From Flavobacterium circumlabens (lineage in GTDB: Bacteria > Bacteroidota > Bacteroidia > Flavobacteriales > Flavobacteriaceae): a stretch of DNA of 64,000 bases. The stretch spans positions 142,301 to 206,300 of the forward strand of contig NZ_SLWA01000005.1 of assembly GCF_004345565.1 (NCBI RefSeq), given 5' to 3'. A program made the translations under genes and the position numbers. Below are positions 1-9,504 of the stretch, in pieces. How positions within the stretch are numbered: position 1 is the stretch's first letter; every line of letters begins with the position of its first letter. Under the pieces are notes generated by a model. That model was not told the origin of the DNA, made no database searches, and saw nothing but the letters and a program-made list of their open reading frames with translations.

Positions 1-1
1 C

Positions 2-817
2 ATGTTGAGTTTTTTATGGATTCTGATTTCCAAAAAAAATAATTCTTTGACCCTTGATTTACATGGAGTTGTTCCGGAAGAGGAAAAATATTTTAATAAA
101 AGTAAAATTAGAGCTTCGTACTATAAATTTGTAGAATCTCAGGTTTTTAAACGGTTGAAGAATGCAATTTGTGTTACAGATACTATGAAAATTCATTATC
201 AAACAAAGTACAAATGGTTTAAAGGTGATTTTTTGGTTTATAGTATTGTGCCAGATAATTTACACGTACAGGATACATATACAATAGATGGCATAAAAGA
301 GAAAAATAAAGAGAAAATACAGGTTGTATACAGCGGCGGTGCGCAAGCGTGGCAAAATGTTGATTTAATGATTGAATTTATTAAAAAAAATCAATCACCA
401 CGTATTCATTATACAATTCTTACTGGTGATAAAAAGACTTTTGAGGATAAATTACTGACAAATAATGTAAACTTAGATTCTATTACAATCACTAGCAGGA
501 ATCCTTCCGACTTATGGAAAGATTACATAGCTGCAGATTATGCTTTAATATTAAGAGACGAAAATATAGTTAATAAGGTAGCTTGTCCCACTAAATTAAT
601 AGAATACTTGTATTACGGTTTAGTACCAATTGTTTTATCCGAAGAAATAGGAGATTATAAAAAAATGGGATATGACTTTATTAAAATAAATGATTTTGAC
701 AAAAATACCATTGAAAAGCCATTAGGAGCTAGTTTTAATAACATTAATATAGCTAAAAAGATTATAGAAATAAACGAGTCTGTTGATTTGCATAATTTTA
801 TATTGAAACAACTTTAA
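2..817 (+). CDS. Glycosyltransferase, GT-B fold (GT4-like), 5' end outside window
   Basis: This is a glycosyltransferase of the surface-glycan locus, with 271 residues visible. The C-terminal half looks like a GT-B nucleotide-sugar domain: a strand with SGGAQ near residue 111 opens it, and CPTKLIEYLYYG (194-205) matches the acidic EX7E-type region of GT4 enzymes. The N-terminal Rossmann domain is short. The ATG lies at base 2, so the real start is probably upstream of the window. The next gene begins 9 bases after the stop, consistent with one operon. Donor and acceptor cannot be told from sequence. Confidence 0.75.
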   Translation: MLSFLWILISKKNNSLTLDLHGVVPEEEKYFNKSKIRASYYKFVESQVFKRLKNAICVTDTMKIHYQTKYKWFKGDFLVYSIVPDNLHVQDTYTIDGIKEKNKEKIQVVYSGGAQAWQNVDLMIEFIKKNQSPRIHYTILTGDKKTFEDKLLTNNVNLDSITITSRNPSDLWKDYIAADYALILRDENIVNKVACPTKLIEYLYYGLVPIVLSEEIGDYKKMGYDFIKINDFDKNTIEKPLGASFNNINIAKKIIEINESVDLHNFILKQL

Positions 818-825
818 GTCTTCAG

Positions 826-1854
826 ATGATTTTAATACTGCTTTTTACATTTTTTACATTTTTAATGATTTCTCTCTTTCCTCCGGAAGATAGAATGATA
901 AAAAATGCAATGTACATATGTCTGGGCCTGATTTTAATTTTCATTGCCGGTTTTCGGGGAGAAGGCGTTGATAGGGATTATAATAATTATGTAGAAATGT
1001 TTCATCAGCGGGAGTTTATTGTGATGGAACCTTCTTTTGTAGCTATCTCAATGTTTATTGAGGCTGTTTTTGGAGACAACCCTTTATTTTTGTTTTTAAT
1101 TTTTGCCATACTGGGAGTCTCAATTAAATTAATTGCCATAAAGAAACTGACTAGTTTATGGTTTTTATCTGTATTGGTTTATCTAAGCAACTTTTTCATA
1201 TTGCATGAAATGACTCAGATTAGGGCAGGGATAGCCTCTTCTTTTTTACTGTTGTGTATTAAGCCAATTTATGACCGTAATCTGAAGCTTTTTTTGCTGT
1301 TTGCAATACTTGGAATTTCCTTTCACTATTCTGCTTTAGTAATTTTACCATTATGGTTTTTAGGAAATAAACCTCGCAAGAAATGGATGCTTTTTTCGAT
1401 TCCTTTTGTCTATTTAATTTATTTTTCCGGAATAAATTTAATAGGTATTATTCCGATACCGGGAATACAGGAGAAAATTCAAATGTATCAGAAATTGCAG
1501 GAAATTGGTGATCAGGAATCCACGGCAATCAATGTTTTTAATCTTGTTTTTTTATCTAAAACTGCAATATTTTATTTCTTGTTATTTAAATATGATCTAA
1601 TACTTTATTACAATAAGTATTTTACAATTTTAATGAAAATTTATTGCATCGCACTGATGTTATATCCTTTGCTTGCAAGTGTTCCCGCAATTGCAGTTCG
1701 TATAAATGAATTGTATGCCATTGTAGATGTTATATTGATTCCACTACTATACTATGCATTTAAGCCAATTTACTTTTCCAGAATGATAGTGATTTCTATA
1801 GGATTTACACTTTTGCTTGTTGTACTGTTTTACGTAAAATTGATTACAAATTAA
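826..1854 (+). CDS. EpsG-family membrane protein, probable polysaccharide polymerase (Wzy-like)
   Basis: This 342-residue protein is almost entirely hydrophobic, with roughly ten membrane segments. It carries the EpsG-type signature FRGEGVDRDYNNY near residues 43-55, which follows the second membrane helix in this family. EpsG proteins are regarded as Wzy-type polymerases that join lipid-linked repeat units at the outer face of the inner membrane. It sits between two glycosyltransferase genes on the same strand with short spacing. A second polymerase or ligase-like protein lies at 41321-42670, so the locus may hold two polymerisation systems. The family call is fairly firm; the polymerase role is inferred. 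Confidence 0.75.
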   Translation: MILILLFTFFTFLMISLFPPEDRMIKNAMYICLGLILIFIAGFRGEGVDRDYNNYVEMFHQREFIVMEPSFVAISMFIEAVFGDNPLFLFLIFAILGVSIKLIAIKKLTSLWFLSVLVYLSNFFILHEMTQIRAGIASSFLLLCIKPIYDRNLKLFLLFAILGISFHYSALVILPLWFLGNKPRKKWMLFSIPFVYLIYFSGINLIGIIPIPGIQEKIQMYQKLQEIGDQESTAINVFNLVFLSKTAIFYFLLFKYDLILYYNKYFTILMKIYCIALMLYPLLASVPAIAVRINELYAIVDVILIPLLYYAFKPIYFSRMIVISIGFTLLLVVLFYVKLITN

Positions 1855-1889
1855 TATATGAAATCTTTTTAATAAATAATTTTAATAAT

Positions 1890-2729
1890 ATGCTTTCTGC
1901 AGTTGTAGTCTTATATAATCCTGACGATACCATTCTAGAAAATATTGGTAGCTATCTTAATTGGGTAAACTTTATCTATATTATTGATAATTCGGATAAG
2001 CCAAACGGCCATAAATTTTCTGATTTAGGTCCCAAAATTCAATATGTTTTTAATAACGGAAATCTTGGTATTGCGCAGGCTCTTAATATAGGATGTAAGA
2101 TGGCCCTGGCAAATGGTCTTGAATGGATTGTTACAATGGATCAGGATAGCAAATTCCTGAATTTCACGGATAATGTAAAGGACCTACTATCAAGTACTAC
2201 CAATAAAAATATTGCTCTTTATTACCCGGATTACATAATTGATGGTAAATTATACGATAAATCTATAAAAGAAGAGAATGAGCCCATCATTGTAATGACA
2301 TCGGGAAACATTATAAATTTAAAAATTCATGAAAAAATAGGTGGATTTGAAGAGAAATTATTTATAGATTATGTTGATATAGAGTATTGTTTGAAACTTA
2401 AAAAAGAAGGATATAGCATTGCCAATTTACCAAATGTAGTATTACAGCATGAACTTGGAGATTCAAAACGCACTTCTTTTCTTTTTGTAAAAGCAATTGT
2501 GACGAATCACTCCAGTATCAGGAGATACTACATAACAAGAAATAGATTATATGTTAGAAATAAGTATAAAGATGTTTCAAATACCTTTGCAAAAATAGAG
2601 ACAAGAATTTTTATAAATGATATTTTGAAAATTCTGATGTTTGAGAGCCATAAGATATCAAAAATTAAAAGTATAATTAAAGGTTACCTTGATTATCGTA
2701 ACAATTGTTTTGGGATTTACAATAAATAA
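1890..2729 (+). CDS. Glycosyltransferase family 2, rhamnosyltransferase-like
   Basis: This is a 279-residue GT2 enzyme with a GT-A fold. The N-terminus reads AVVVLYNPDD, the usual first strand and loop of rhamnosyltransferase-like GT2s. A DQD motif at 84-86 is the likely metal and nucleotide-sugar site. A later acidic stretch, DYVDIEYCLKLK around 159-170, resembles the ED-type catalytic base region. RmlC, RmlD and RmlA are encoded about 5 kb downstream, so a dTDP-rhamnose donor is plausible but unproven. It lies 35 bases after the EpsG-like gene. Confidence 0.75.
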   Translation: MLSAVVVLYNPDDTILENIGSYLNWVNFIYIIDNSDKPNGHKFSDLGPKIQYVFNNGNLGIAQALNIGCKMALANGLEWIVTMDQDSKFLNFTDNVKDLLSSTTNKNIALYYPDYIIDGKLYDKSIKEENEPIIVMTSGNIINLKIHEKIGGFEEKLFIDYVDIEYCLKLKKEGYSIANLPNVVLQHELGDSKRTSFLFVKAIVTNHSSIRRYYITRNRLYVRNKYKDVSNTFAKIETRIFINDILKILMFESHKISKIKSIIKGYLDYRNNCFGIYNK

Positions 2730-2769
2730 TTAAAGGTATTACTACTAACTATACTAAATTTAAGATGAA

Positions 2770-3477
2770 ATGATATCAGTATGTATTGCAACATATAATG
2801 GGGAAAAATATATTAGAGAGCAGCTTTTATCTATACTTTTTCAGTTAGAATCACATGATGAAATTATAATTTCAGATGATCATTCAACTGATGAGACGAT
2901 CTCAATTATTAAATCTTTAAATGATAACAGGATTAAAATTTTTTTCAATGTAAAAAAAGGATATACCAATAATTTTCAAAACGCTATACTGCAAGCCTCA
3001 GGAGACCATATTTTTTTGTCTGATCAGGATGATGTCTGGGAAAAAAATAAAGTTAAGGTAATGTCTGAATTTTTAAAGGAGCATGATTTTGTTGTGAGTA
3101 ATGCAAAAATTGTTGATGAAAATTTAGTACCGACCGGCTTGACTTTTTTTGAAATGCGGGGTGGCGGTACGAAAGGATTTTGGAGTAATTTAATTAAGGC
3201 AAAATATTTAGGCTGTTGCATGGCTTTTAATAAAAACATACTTCCTAAATTGATACCATTTCCTCAAAAAGTCAAATTATGTCCTCATGATTTATGGCTG
3301 TCTTTGATTTCGGAATTTTACTATAAGACGTATGTAATTAGTGAACATTTGGTTTTATATAGAAGACATGGTCATAATGTATCAACAGGAGCTGCAAAAA
3401 GCACAAGTTCTTTTTTGTTTAAGGTGAAGTTCAGAGTGTATTCTTTTTTTAAAGTAATTTGCAGAGCTACAGCATAA
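2770..3477 (+). CDS. Glycosyltransferase family 2
   Basis: This is a short GT2 enzyme of 235 residues. It opens with ISVCIATYNGEKYI, a classic GT2 start, has a DD pair near 35-36 for the nucleotide, and shows SDQDDVW at 84-90, the DXD-type metal site. The C-terminal part around CPHDLWLSL and VLYRRHGHNVS resembles rhamnosyltransferase-like GT2s such as those of Gram-positive rhamnan clusters. The start ATG at 2770 follows a 2-codon ATG-TGA overlap and is the only one fitting the family N-terminus. Confidence 0.75.
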   Translation: MISVCIATYNGEKYIREQLLSILFQLESHDEIIISDDHSTDETISIIKSLNDNRIKIFFNVKKGYTNNFQNAILQASGDHIFLSDQDDVWEKNKVKVMSEFLKEHDFVVSNAKIVDENLVPTGLTFFEMRGGGTKGFWSNLIKAKYLGCCMAFNKNILPKLIPFPQKVKLCPHDLWLSLISEFYYKTYVISEHLVLYRRHGHNVSTGAAKSTSSFLFKVKFRVYSFFKVICRATA

Positions 3478-3487
3478 TTTTAATAAC

Positions 3488-4060
3488 ATGATATTTAAAA
3501 TATTTTGGATTATCAGAGCTTTGTTTTACAAAGTTTTTATAGGGAAAATCGGCTTTCCGTCATACATAGGGAAACCTGTTTATCTGGGAAGAATTAATCG
3601 GGTTTTTATAGGTAAAAAGGTGCGTATTTTTCCGGGTGCAAGAATTGAAGTAATTGACGATTTATCTTCAATTGTTTTTGAAGATGATATTTCTGTTGGC
3701 CAAAATCTTCATATTATTTCTGGTGGGAACCTTATTATTAAAACCAGAACAACTATATCAGCGAATGTTTTTATAAGTAATGTAGACCATGATTATCAAG
3801 CAATAGAGGTTCATATATTAGACCAGCCAAATATAATTAAAGAGACCTTAATTGGCGAGAATTGTTTTATTGGTTATGGTGCGGTAATTCAGGCAGGAAC
3901 TATATTGGGAAATCACTGCATTGTTGGATCAAACGCAGTGGTCCGGGGAAGTTTTCCGGATTATTCTGTAATAGTTGGAGCACCGGCAAAAATTGTTAAA
4001 AGATATAATGCAGATAAAAAACAATGGGAAAAAACAAATCCCGAGGGAACATTTATATAA
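3488..4060 (+). CDS. Acyltransferase with left-handed beta-helix (hexapeptide repeat)
   Basis: This 190-residue protein belongs to the WbbJ/CysE-like hexapeptide acyltransferases, which move acetyl groups from acetyl-CoA to sugar hydroxyl or amino groups. The imperfect hexapeptide repeats run from about residue 30 to 165, for example FIGYGAVIQAGTILGNHCIVGSNAVV. The motif SNVDHDYQ around 97-104 carries the probable catalytic histidine. The end, VIVGAPAKIVKRY, is the typical closing coil of the family. It lies between a GT2 gene and an SDR epimerase gene, so O-acetylation of a glycan residue is the most likely job. Confidence 0.8.
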   Translation: MIFKIFWIIRALFYKVFIGKIGFPSYIGKPVYLGRINRVFIGKKVRIFPGARIEVIDDLSSIVFEDDISVGQNLHIISGGNLIIKTRTTISANVFISNVDHDYQAIEVHILDQPNIIKETLIGENCFIGYGAVIQAGTILGNHCIVGSNAVVRGSFPDYSVIVGAPAKIVKRYNADKKQWEKTNPEGTFI

Positions 4061-4074
4061 ATAAGTATTAAATC

Positions 4075-5208
4075 ATGAAAAATATTTTGATTACGGGAGG
4101 GGCTGGATTTATAGGCAGCAATCTTTCTTTACAATTAATTAATAAAGGCTATTCAATAACAGTTTTAGATAATTTATCAACACAAATACATGGTGAAGAC
4201 CCTAAAGTTACTTCTCCTCTTTACAAAAGCATAAAAGATAAAGTTACTTTTATTGAAGGTACAGTAACTTCTCGCGCAGATTGGGAAAAAGCCTTAAGAA
4301 ACCAAGATGTTGTTGTCCATTTTGCAGCTGAAACAGGAACGGGGCAATCCATGTATTGTATTGAAAAATATACGGAGGTTAATATTCAGGGTACTGCTAT
4401 TATGCTAGATATTCTGGCAAATAGTCCGCATCAGGTAAAAAAAATTGTAATAGCTTCATCCAGATCGATCTATGGAGAAGGAAAGTATATCCATCCTGAA
4501 TTGGGAGCAATTTATCCAAGTTATAGAAATGAAAAGGATATGTTAGAAGGAAAATTTGAATTGAATTATAAAGGCAGTTCAGATTTAATATTAGTAGCAA
4601 CAGATGAAGAATCAAAAATCCATCCATCATCTGTTTATGGTATTACAAAACAGAATCAGGAACAAATGATTATGACGGTTTGCCCAACTATAGGAATTGC
4701 TCCGGTGGCGTTTAGATATCAAAATGTATATGGCCCGGGACAATCACTTTCTAATCCTTATACGGGAATACTATCCATATTTTCGACCCAGATTAGAAAT
4801 AATAATCCAATTCAAATATTTGAAGATGGAAAAGAATCAAGAGATTTTGTTTTTATCGACGATGTCGTTCAGGCGACTATATTAGGTATTGAAAAAGAAG
4901 AAGCAAATGGTCATGTATTTAACGTAGGAACAGGCGTGCCAACAGATGTGGTTGAAGTGGCTAATTCGTTAATAGAGGCTTATGCTATTAATGTTCCTGT
5001 AACTATAACAGGTCGATTCAGATTAGGTGACATTCGCCACAATTATGCTGATTTAACGAAAATTAAAGAAAGACTGGGATTTGAACCCAAATTTACTTTT
5101 AAAGAAGGTATTAAGAAATTTTCGGCATGGGTATTAGACCAGGAAATCCAGGAAGATAAATTAAGTAAATCTCTGGACGAGATGGTAAAAAAAGGCTTGT
5201 TGAAATAA
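4075..5208 (+). CDS. NAD-dependent sugar epimerase, probable dTDP-L-rhamnose 4-epimerase type
   Basis: This is a 377-residue extended short-chain dehydrogenase. GGAGFIGSN at residues 7-15 binds NAD, and the active-site serine and YxxxK are seen as SSRSIYGEG and SSVYGITK. About 50 residues separate these two motifs, longer than in GalE. The stretch FRYQNVYGPGQSLSNPYTG followed by ESRDFVFIDDV is characteristic of the WbiB-like group that interconverts dTDP-L-rhamnose and dTDP-6-deoxy-L-talose. RmlC, RmlD and RmlA downstream fit that substrate. A UDP-hexose 4-epimerase remains possible. The stop overlaps the next start as TAATG. Confidence 0.65.
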   Translation: MKNILITGGAGFIGSNLSLQLINKGYSITVLDNLSTQIHGEDPKVTSPLYKSIKDKVTFIEGTVTSRADWEKALRNQDVVVHFAAETGTGQSMYCIEKYTEVNIQGTAIMLDILANSPHQVKKIVIASSRSIYGEGKYIHPELGAIYPSYRNEKDMLEGKFELNYKGSSDLILVATDEESKIHPSSVYGITKQNQEQMIMTVCPTIGIAPVAFRYQNVYGPGQSLSNPYTGILSIFSTQIRNNNPIQIFEDGKESRDFVFIDDVVQATILGIEKEEANGHVFNVGTGVPTDVVEVANSLIEAYAINVPVTITGRFRLGDIRHNYADLTKIKERLGFEPKFTFKEGIKKFSAWVLDQEIQEDKLSKSLDEMVKKGLLK

Positions 5209-6233
5209 TGGAGGATAAAAATTTTAATAATAAAAAGATACTTTTTCTTTCTGTAAAATTATTCAATTATGAGAATATTATTGCTGAAAAACTAAGGTTC
5301 CTTGGTGCAGAAGTAGATTATTATGATGAAAGACCCAATAATTCAAATTTTAGTAAGGGTATAATCAGATTAAAAAGAAGTCTTTATAATGTGACCATAA
5401 CCAAGTACTATAATGAGATTTTAGAAACAATCCGCACAAAAAAATATGACTATTTCTTTTTGATAAAAGGAGAAGTAGTTCCTCAGTTTTTTATTGACAG
5501 GATAATTGAATTGAATCCCAAAATTATATTACTCTATTATACGTTTGATTCATTTGAAAATAACCCTAATGGTATTGCCATTTTAAAAAATTTCAATAGA
5601 AAGTATACATTTGATCCTAAAGATTCTGAAATTTATAATTTAAAATTTCGGCCATTATTCTTTTCTGATGATTATCACAAACTGGAAAGTCACAATAATC
5701 CCATCTATGATTTGTTATTTATCGGTACAGCACATTCTGACAGATATATTATTAGCGAAAAAGCCAGCATATGGTGTCTGAAAAATAAACTTAAAAGTTT
5801 TGCATTTTATTACTCACCCAGTAGAATTGTGTTTTTGTTTTTTAAATTGTTTGATTCTTCTTTCAAAAAATTCAATTACAATAAAATTTCTTTTTTTAGT
5901 TTAAAACATGAACAAATAATAGAATTATACAAACAGTCAAAAGTTGTTTTAGATATAAATCATCCAAATCAAATAGGTTTAACAATGAGAGTGTTTGAAG
6001 CATTGGGTAGCGGAAAAAAAATAATTACAACAAACGTTGATATAAAAAGATATCCATTTTATAATGAAAATAATATTTATATCATTGATAGAAATAATAT
6101 TGAATTCAACTACGATTTTTTCAATTTAAAATTTGAAGAGATAGACGAAAAAGTTTACGAAAAAATGTTTATCTCCGGATGGCTTAAAGAATTGTTTTTT
6201 GATGATTTTTCTTTTAATTGGCTGCAAAAATAG
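5208..6233 (+). CDS. CgeB-like glycosyltransferase (GT-B)
   Basis: This is a 341-residue protein resembling the CgeB/glycosyltransferase-1_2 group. The N-terminal half has a Rossmann-like start (KILFLSVKLFNYEN) and a YDYFFLIKGE strand. The C-terminal half carries NQIGLTMRVFEALGSGKKIITTN, the family's nucleotide-sugar region with a conserved glutamate. The start overlaps the upstream stop by one base, so translation is probably coupled to the epimerase gene. The gene is unusually AT-rich and lysine/asparagine-rich even for this window. Sugar specificity is unknown. Confidence 0.6.
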   Translation: MEDKNFNNKKILFLSVKLFNYENIIAEKLRFLGAEVDYYDERPNNSNFSKGIIRLKRSLYNVTITKYYNEILETIRTKKYDYFFLIKGEVVPQFFIDRIIELNPKIILLYYTFDSFENNPNGIAILKNFNRKYTFDPKDSEIYNLKFRPLFFSDDYHKLESHNNPIYDLLFIGTAHSDRYIISEKASIWCLKNKLKSFAFYYSPSRIVFLFFKLFDSSFKKFNYNKISFFSLKHEQIIELYKQSKVVLDINHPNQIGLTMRVFEALGSGKKIITTNVDIKRYPFYNENNIYIIDRNNIEFNYDFFNLKFEEIDEKVYEKMFISGWLKELFFDDFSFNWLQK

Positions 6234-6251
6234 ATATAGAGATACAATATA

Positions 6252-7157
6252 ATGAATATACTTCTAACAGGTTCAAATGGTTTTTTAGGTTCGATTATAA
6301 AAAAGGAATTAGCTAAGAATTATAATATCACTTCTTTATCCAGATCAAATTCTTTTTATAACGTTTCATTAGAAAAAGAAATCCCTGATTTTAACCAGGA
6401 ATTTGATTTAGTTATTCATGCAGCGGGTAAAGCACATAGTATTCCAAAAACAGAGCTCGAAAAAAAACAATTTGACGATGTAAATTTTTTAGGAACATCA
6501 AATATTTTAAAAGGTTTAGAGAAATCCGGCCTGCCAAAACAATTTATTTTTATTAGTTCCGTTGCTGTTTATGGCCAGGAGGAAGGGTATAATGTTAATG
6601 AGGAACATCCTTTACTTGCCTCTGACCCGTATGGATTAAGTAAGATTAAAGCAGAAAATCTCGTTATTGAATGGTGTAAAAAAAACAGTATTACTTATAC
6701 AATTTTGAGATTGCCGCTATTAGTAGGGCAAAATCCTCCCGGTAATTTAGGAGCGATGATAAAAGCTATTAATAATGGATACTATTTTAATATTGGAAAA
6801 GGACAAGCCAGAAAAAGTATGGTCTTGTGTAAAGATGTTGCATTATTACTCCCAGTTGTGGCACCAGTAGGCGGGATTTATAATCTTACTGATGGTTTTC
6901 ATCCTAGCTTTCATGAATTAAGTATGGCTATTTCTAAGGGAAAAAAGCATTTTTCTTTACCAGCCTCCCTGGCTAAAATCATTGGAAAAATGGGTGATGT
7001 AATAGGAGATAAAGCGCCTGTTAATTCTTTAAAAGTAAAAAAAATAATTTCAGATCTGGTTTTTGATGATTCGAAAGCCAGAAAATTATTGAATTGGAAT
7101 CCGGAACCAGTTTTGGTTTTTTTTAAAAATGAAAAGTTACAAAGTGATAAAAAATAA
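6252..7157 (+). CDS. NAD-dependent sugar reductase/epimerase, WbpV-like
   Basis: This is a 301-residue SDR protein. The N-terminus GSNGFLGS binds NAD(P), SSVAVYG holds the active-site serine, and DPYGLSKIKAE gives the YxxxK pair. The length and the C-terminal region (NSLKVKKIISDLVFDDSKARKLLNW) resemble WbpV and related enzymes, which reduce UDP-2-acetamido-2,6-dideoxy-hexos-4-ulose to UDP-N-acetyl-quinovosamine or fucosamine. In such clusters WbpV works with a WbpL-type transferase and a WbpM-type dehydratase; both types are encoded here at 9505 and 12212. The exact sugar is inferred. Confidence 0.6.
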   Translation: MNILLTGSNGFLGSIIKKELAKNYNITSLSRSNSFYNVSLEKEIPDFNQEFDLVIHAAGKAHSIPKTELEKKQFDDVNFLGTSNILKGLEKSGLPKQFIFISSVAVYGQEEGYNVNEEHPLLASDPYGLSKIKAENLVIEWCKKNSITYTILRLPLLVGQNPPGNLGAMIKAINNGYYFNIGKGQARKSMVLCKDVALLLPVVAPVGGIYNLTDGFHPSFHELSMAISKGKKHFSLPASLAKIIGKMGDVIGDKAPVNSLKVKKIISDLVFDDSKARKLLNWNPEPVLVFFKNEKLQSDKK

Positions 7158-7165
7158 TATTTAAT

Positions 7166-7714
7166 ATGAACATAGAAAAAACATTTATAAAAGATTTAGT
7201 AGTAGTGGAACCAACCGTTTTTGGAGACGAGAGAGGTTATTTTTTTGAATCTTACAGTAAAACTAAATTTTCAGATTTAGGGATTGAAATTGAATTTGTT
7301 CAGGACAATCAGTCTTTTTCTAAGAAAGGTACGTTACGCGGACTTCATTATCAAAATCCTCCTTTTGCCCAGACTAAATTAGTTCGTGTTTTAGAAGGAG
7401 AGATTATTGATGTTGCTGTAGATTTAAGAAAAGATTCACCGACTTATGGTAAAGCGTTTAGTATTTTGTTATCGGCAGAAAACAAAAAACAGTTATTAGT
7501 ACCGCAAGGTTTTGCACATGGTTTTTCAGTAATAAGCGAAACGGCCTCTGTCATGTATAAATGCGATCAGTTTTATAATAAAGCCTCTGAGGGCGGAATT
7601 AAATTTGATGATCCGTCTCTAAATATTGATTGGGGAATGGATTTGGAGAACGCCATTGTTTCTGAAAAAGATCAGATACTTCCTTTTATTGAGAACTGTA
7701 ATAGCTTATTTTAA
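7166..7714 (+). CDS. rfbC: dTDP-4-dehydrorhamnose 3,5-epimerase
   Basis: This is RmlC, a cupin enzyme that converts dTDP-4-keto-6-deoxy-D-glucose to dTDP-4-keto-L-rhamnose. Its 182 residues are the normal length. Family motifs are clear: ERGYFFES near 23-30, RGLHYQNPP near 57-65 with the active-site histidine, VDLRKDSPTYG near 91-101, and VPQGFAHGF near 113-121. It is followed directly by rfbD with a one-base overlap and then by rfbA. No rmlB is present in the window, so the 4,6-dehydratase must be encoded elsewhere. Confidence 0.95.
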   Translation: MNIEKTFIKDLVVVEPTVFGDERGYFFESYSKTKFSDLGIEIEFVQDNQSFSKKGTLRGLHYQNPPFAQTKLVRVLEGEIIDVAVDLRKDSPTYGKAFSILLSAENKKQLLVPQGFAHGFSVISETASVMYKCDQFYNKASEGGIKFDDPSLNIDWGMDLENAIVSEKDQILPFIENCNSLF

Positions 7715-8562
7715 TGGAAAAAATTTTAGTAACAGGCTCTAATGGCCAATTAGGTTCAGAATTAAGATTATTATCTGGAAATTATCCTCAATTTGAATGG
7801 ATTTTTGCAGACAGAAATCAGATTTCTTTGGATAATTTATCAGTTTTAGAAAAACAGTTAGAACAAATTGATCCCAATATAATTATTAATTGTGGTGCTT
7901 ATACAGCTGTAGATAAAGCTGAATCTGAAGAGGAACTAGCGGATACAATTAACCACTTAGCGGTTGGTATTCTGGCAAACTGGTCTTCAAAAAATAATTC
8001 AAAATTAATACATGTGTCTACTGATTATGTGTTTGATGGGACATCATCTACAGCTTTGACAGAGAATGCACCAACAAATCCCATAAATGTTTACGGAGCA
8101 ACTAAACTGGCAGGGGAACATTTGTGTCTGCAGAAAAATCCGGAAGCAATAATCCTTAGAACATCTTGGGTTTATTCAAGTTTTGGAAATAATTTTGTAA
8201 AGACAATGTCGCGATTAATGATCGAAAGAGATACACTTAGTGTGGTAAATGATCAGATAGGAAGTCCTACTTATGCTGCTGATCTGGCACAAGCTATTAT
8301 AACAATAATTACACATTCGAATTGGACGGGTGGAATTTATAATTTTTCTAATGAAGGCGAAATTAGCTGGTATGAATTTGCATTAGCAATAAAAGAAATT
8401 GGAGGTTATACTTGCGAAGTAAGCGGAATCCCTTCTTCTTCATATCCTACTCCTGCAAAAAGACCGGCGTATTCCTTATTGGATAAATCGAAAATTAAAA
8501 AAGAATTTCAGGTCGCTGTTCCAAATTACAAAGAGAGTTTAAAAGTAATGATGAGTTTATAA
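7714..8562 (+). CDS. rfbD: dTDP-4-dehydrorhamnose reductase
   Basis: This is RmlD, the last enzyme of dTDP-L-rhamnose synthesis, reducing dTDP-4-keto-L-rhamnose with NAD(P)H. The 282-residue protein shows GSNGQLGSEL (nucleotide binding), NCGAYTAVDKAE (typical of the family), STDYVFDG and YGATKLAGE with the catalytic Tyr-Lys pair. The start overlaps the stop of rfbC as TAATG, indicating translational coupling. The product probably feeds the rhamnosyltransferase-like GT2s and the 4-epimerase in this locus. Confidence 0.95.
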   Translation: MEKILVTGSNGQLGSELRLLSGNYPQFEWIFADRNQISLDNLSVLEKQLEQIDPNIIINCGAYTAVDKAESEEELADTINHLAVGILANWSSKNNSKLIHVSTDYVFDGTSSTALTENAPTNPINVYGATKLAGEHLCLQKNPEAIILRTSWVYSSFGNNFVKTMSRLMIERDTLSVVNDQIGSPTYAADLAQAIITIITHSNWTGGIYNFSNEGEISWYEFALAIKEIGGYTCEVSGIPSSSYPTPAKRPAYSLLDKSKIKKEFQVAVPNYKESLKVMMSL

Positions 8563-8595
8563 AATTTAAATATCATTTGATTAAATAAAAAAAAT

Positions 8596-9465
8596 ATGAA
8601 AGGAATTATATTAGCAGGAGGTTCAGGAACAAGATTACACCCCTTGACATTAGCTGTAAGTAAACAGCTAATGCCAGTTTATGATAAACCGATGATCTAT
8701 TACCCGCTTTCAACTTTGATGATGGCAGGTATTAATGAAATATTAATTATATCTACACCACATGATTTACCTCATTTTAAGAAACTGTTAGGGGATGGGA
8801 GTGCTATTGGATGTAAATTCAGCTATGCGGAACAACCGAATCCAAATGGATTAGCACAAGCTTTTGTAATTGGTGAAGAATTTATTGGTAATGATAAAGT
8901 CGCATTAGTTTTAGGAGATAATATCTTTTTCGGAACTCATATGCAGCAATTATTGAAAGAAAATGCCAATCCGGAAGGAGGAGTTGTTTTTGCCTACCAT
9001 GTTTCAGATCCTGAACGTTATGGAGTTGTAGAATTTGATGACGATAAAAAAGCTATTTCGATTGAAGAAAAACCATTAGAACCAAAATCAAATTTTGCAG
9101 TACCGGGACTCTATTTTTATGACAACTCTGTTGTTGAAATTGCTAAAAATATCAAGCCAAGTGCCAGAGGTGAATATGAAATTACTGATGTAAATAAAGT
9201 ATATCTGGAACAGGGAAAATTAAAAGTCGGAATTCTGAGCAGAGGAACAGCCTGGCTGGATACAGGAACTTTTAACAGCTTAATGCAGGCTGGGCAATTT
9301 GTTCAGGTTTTAGAAGAACGTCAGGGATTAAAAGTGGGTTGTATCGAAGAAATTGCCTGGAGACAGGGATTTATAACTTCTGAGCAGTTAAGAAGTTTAG
9401 CCGAACCTCTAAAAAAATCAGGTTACGGTGAATACCTTTTGAATATTTTAAAATTTAAAATTTAA
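8596..9465 (+). CDS. rfbA: Glucose-1-phosphate thymidylyltransferase
   Basis: This is RmlA, which makes dTDP-glucose from dTTP and glucose 1-phosphate, the first step to dTDP-rhamnose. The 289-residue length is standard. The signature [11 protein letters not shown] near residues 8-18 and [15 protein letters not shown] just after it form the nucleotide-binding loop; LGDNIFFG near 109-116 holds the metal-binding aspartate and EEKPLEPKS is the family's later motif. It follows rfbC and rfbD in the order C-D-A. Confidence 0.95.
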   Translation: MKGIILAGGSGTRLHPLTLAVSKQLMPVYDKPMIYYPLSTLMMAGINEILIISTPHDLPHFKKLLGDGSAIGCKFSYAEQPNPNGLAQAFVIGEEFIGNDKVALVLGDNIFFGTHMQQLLKENANPEGGVVFAYHVSDPERYGVVEFDDDKKAISIEEKPLEPKSNFAVPGLYFYDNSVVEIAKNIKPSARGEYEITDVNKVYLEQGKLKVGILSRGTAWLDTGTFNSLMQAGQFVQVLEERQGLKVGCIEEIAWRQGFITSEQLRSLAEPLKKSGYGEYLLNILKFKI

Positions 9466-9504
9466 CCCGCGAAATTCATTGTTTTTGAAGTTCTTATTTA
9501 GCTT

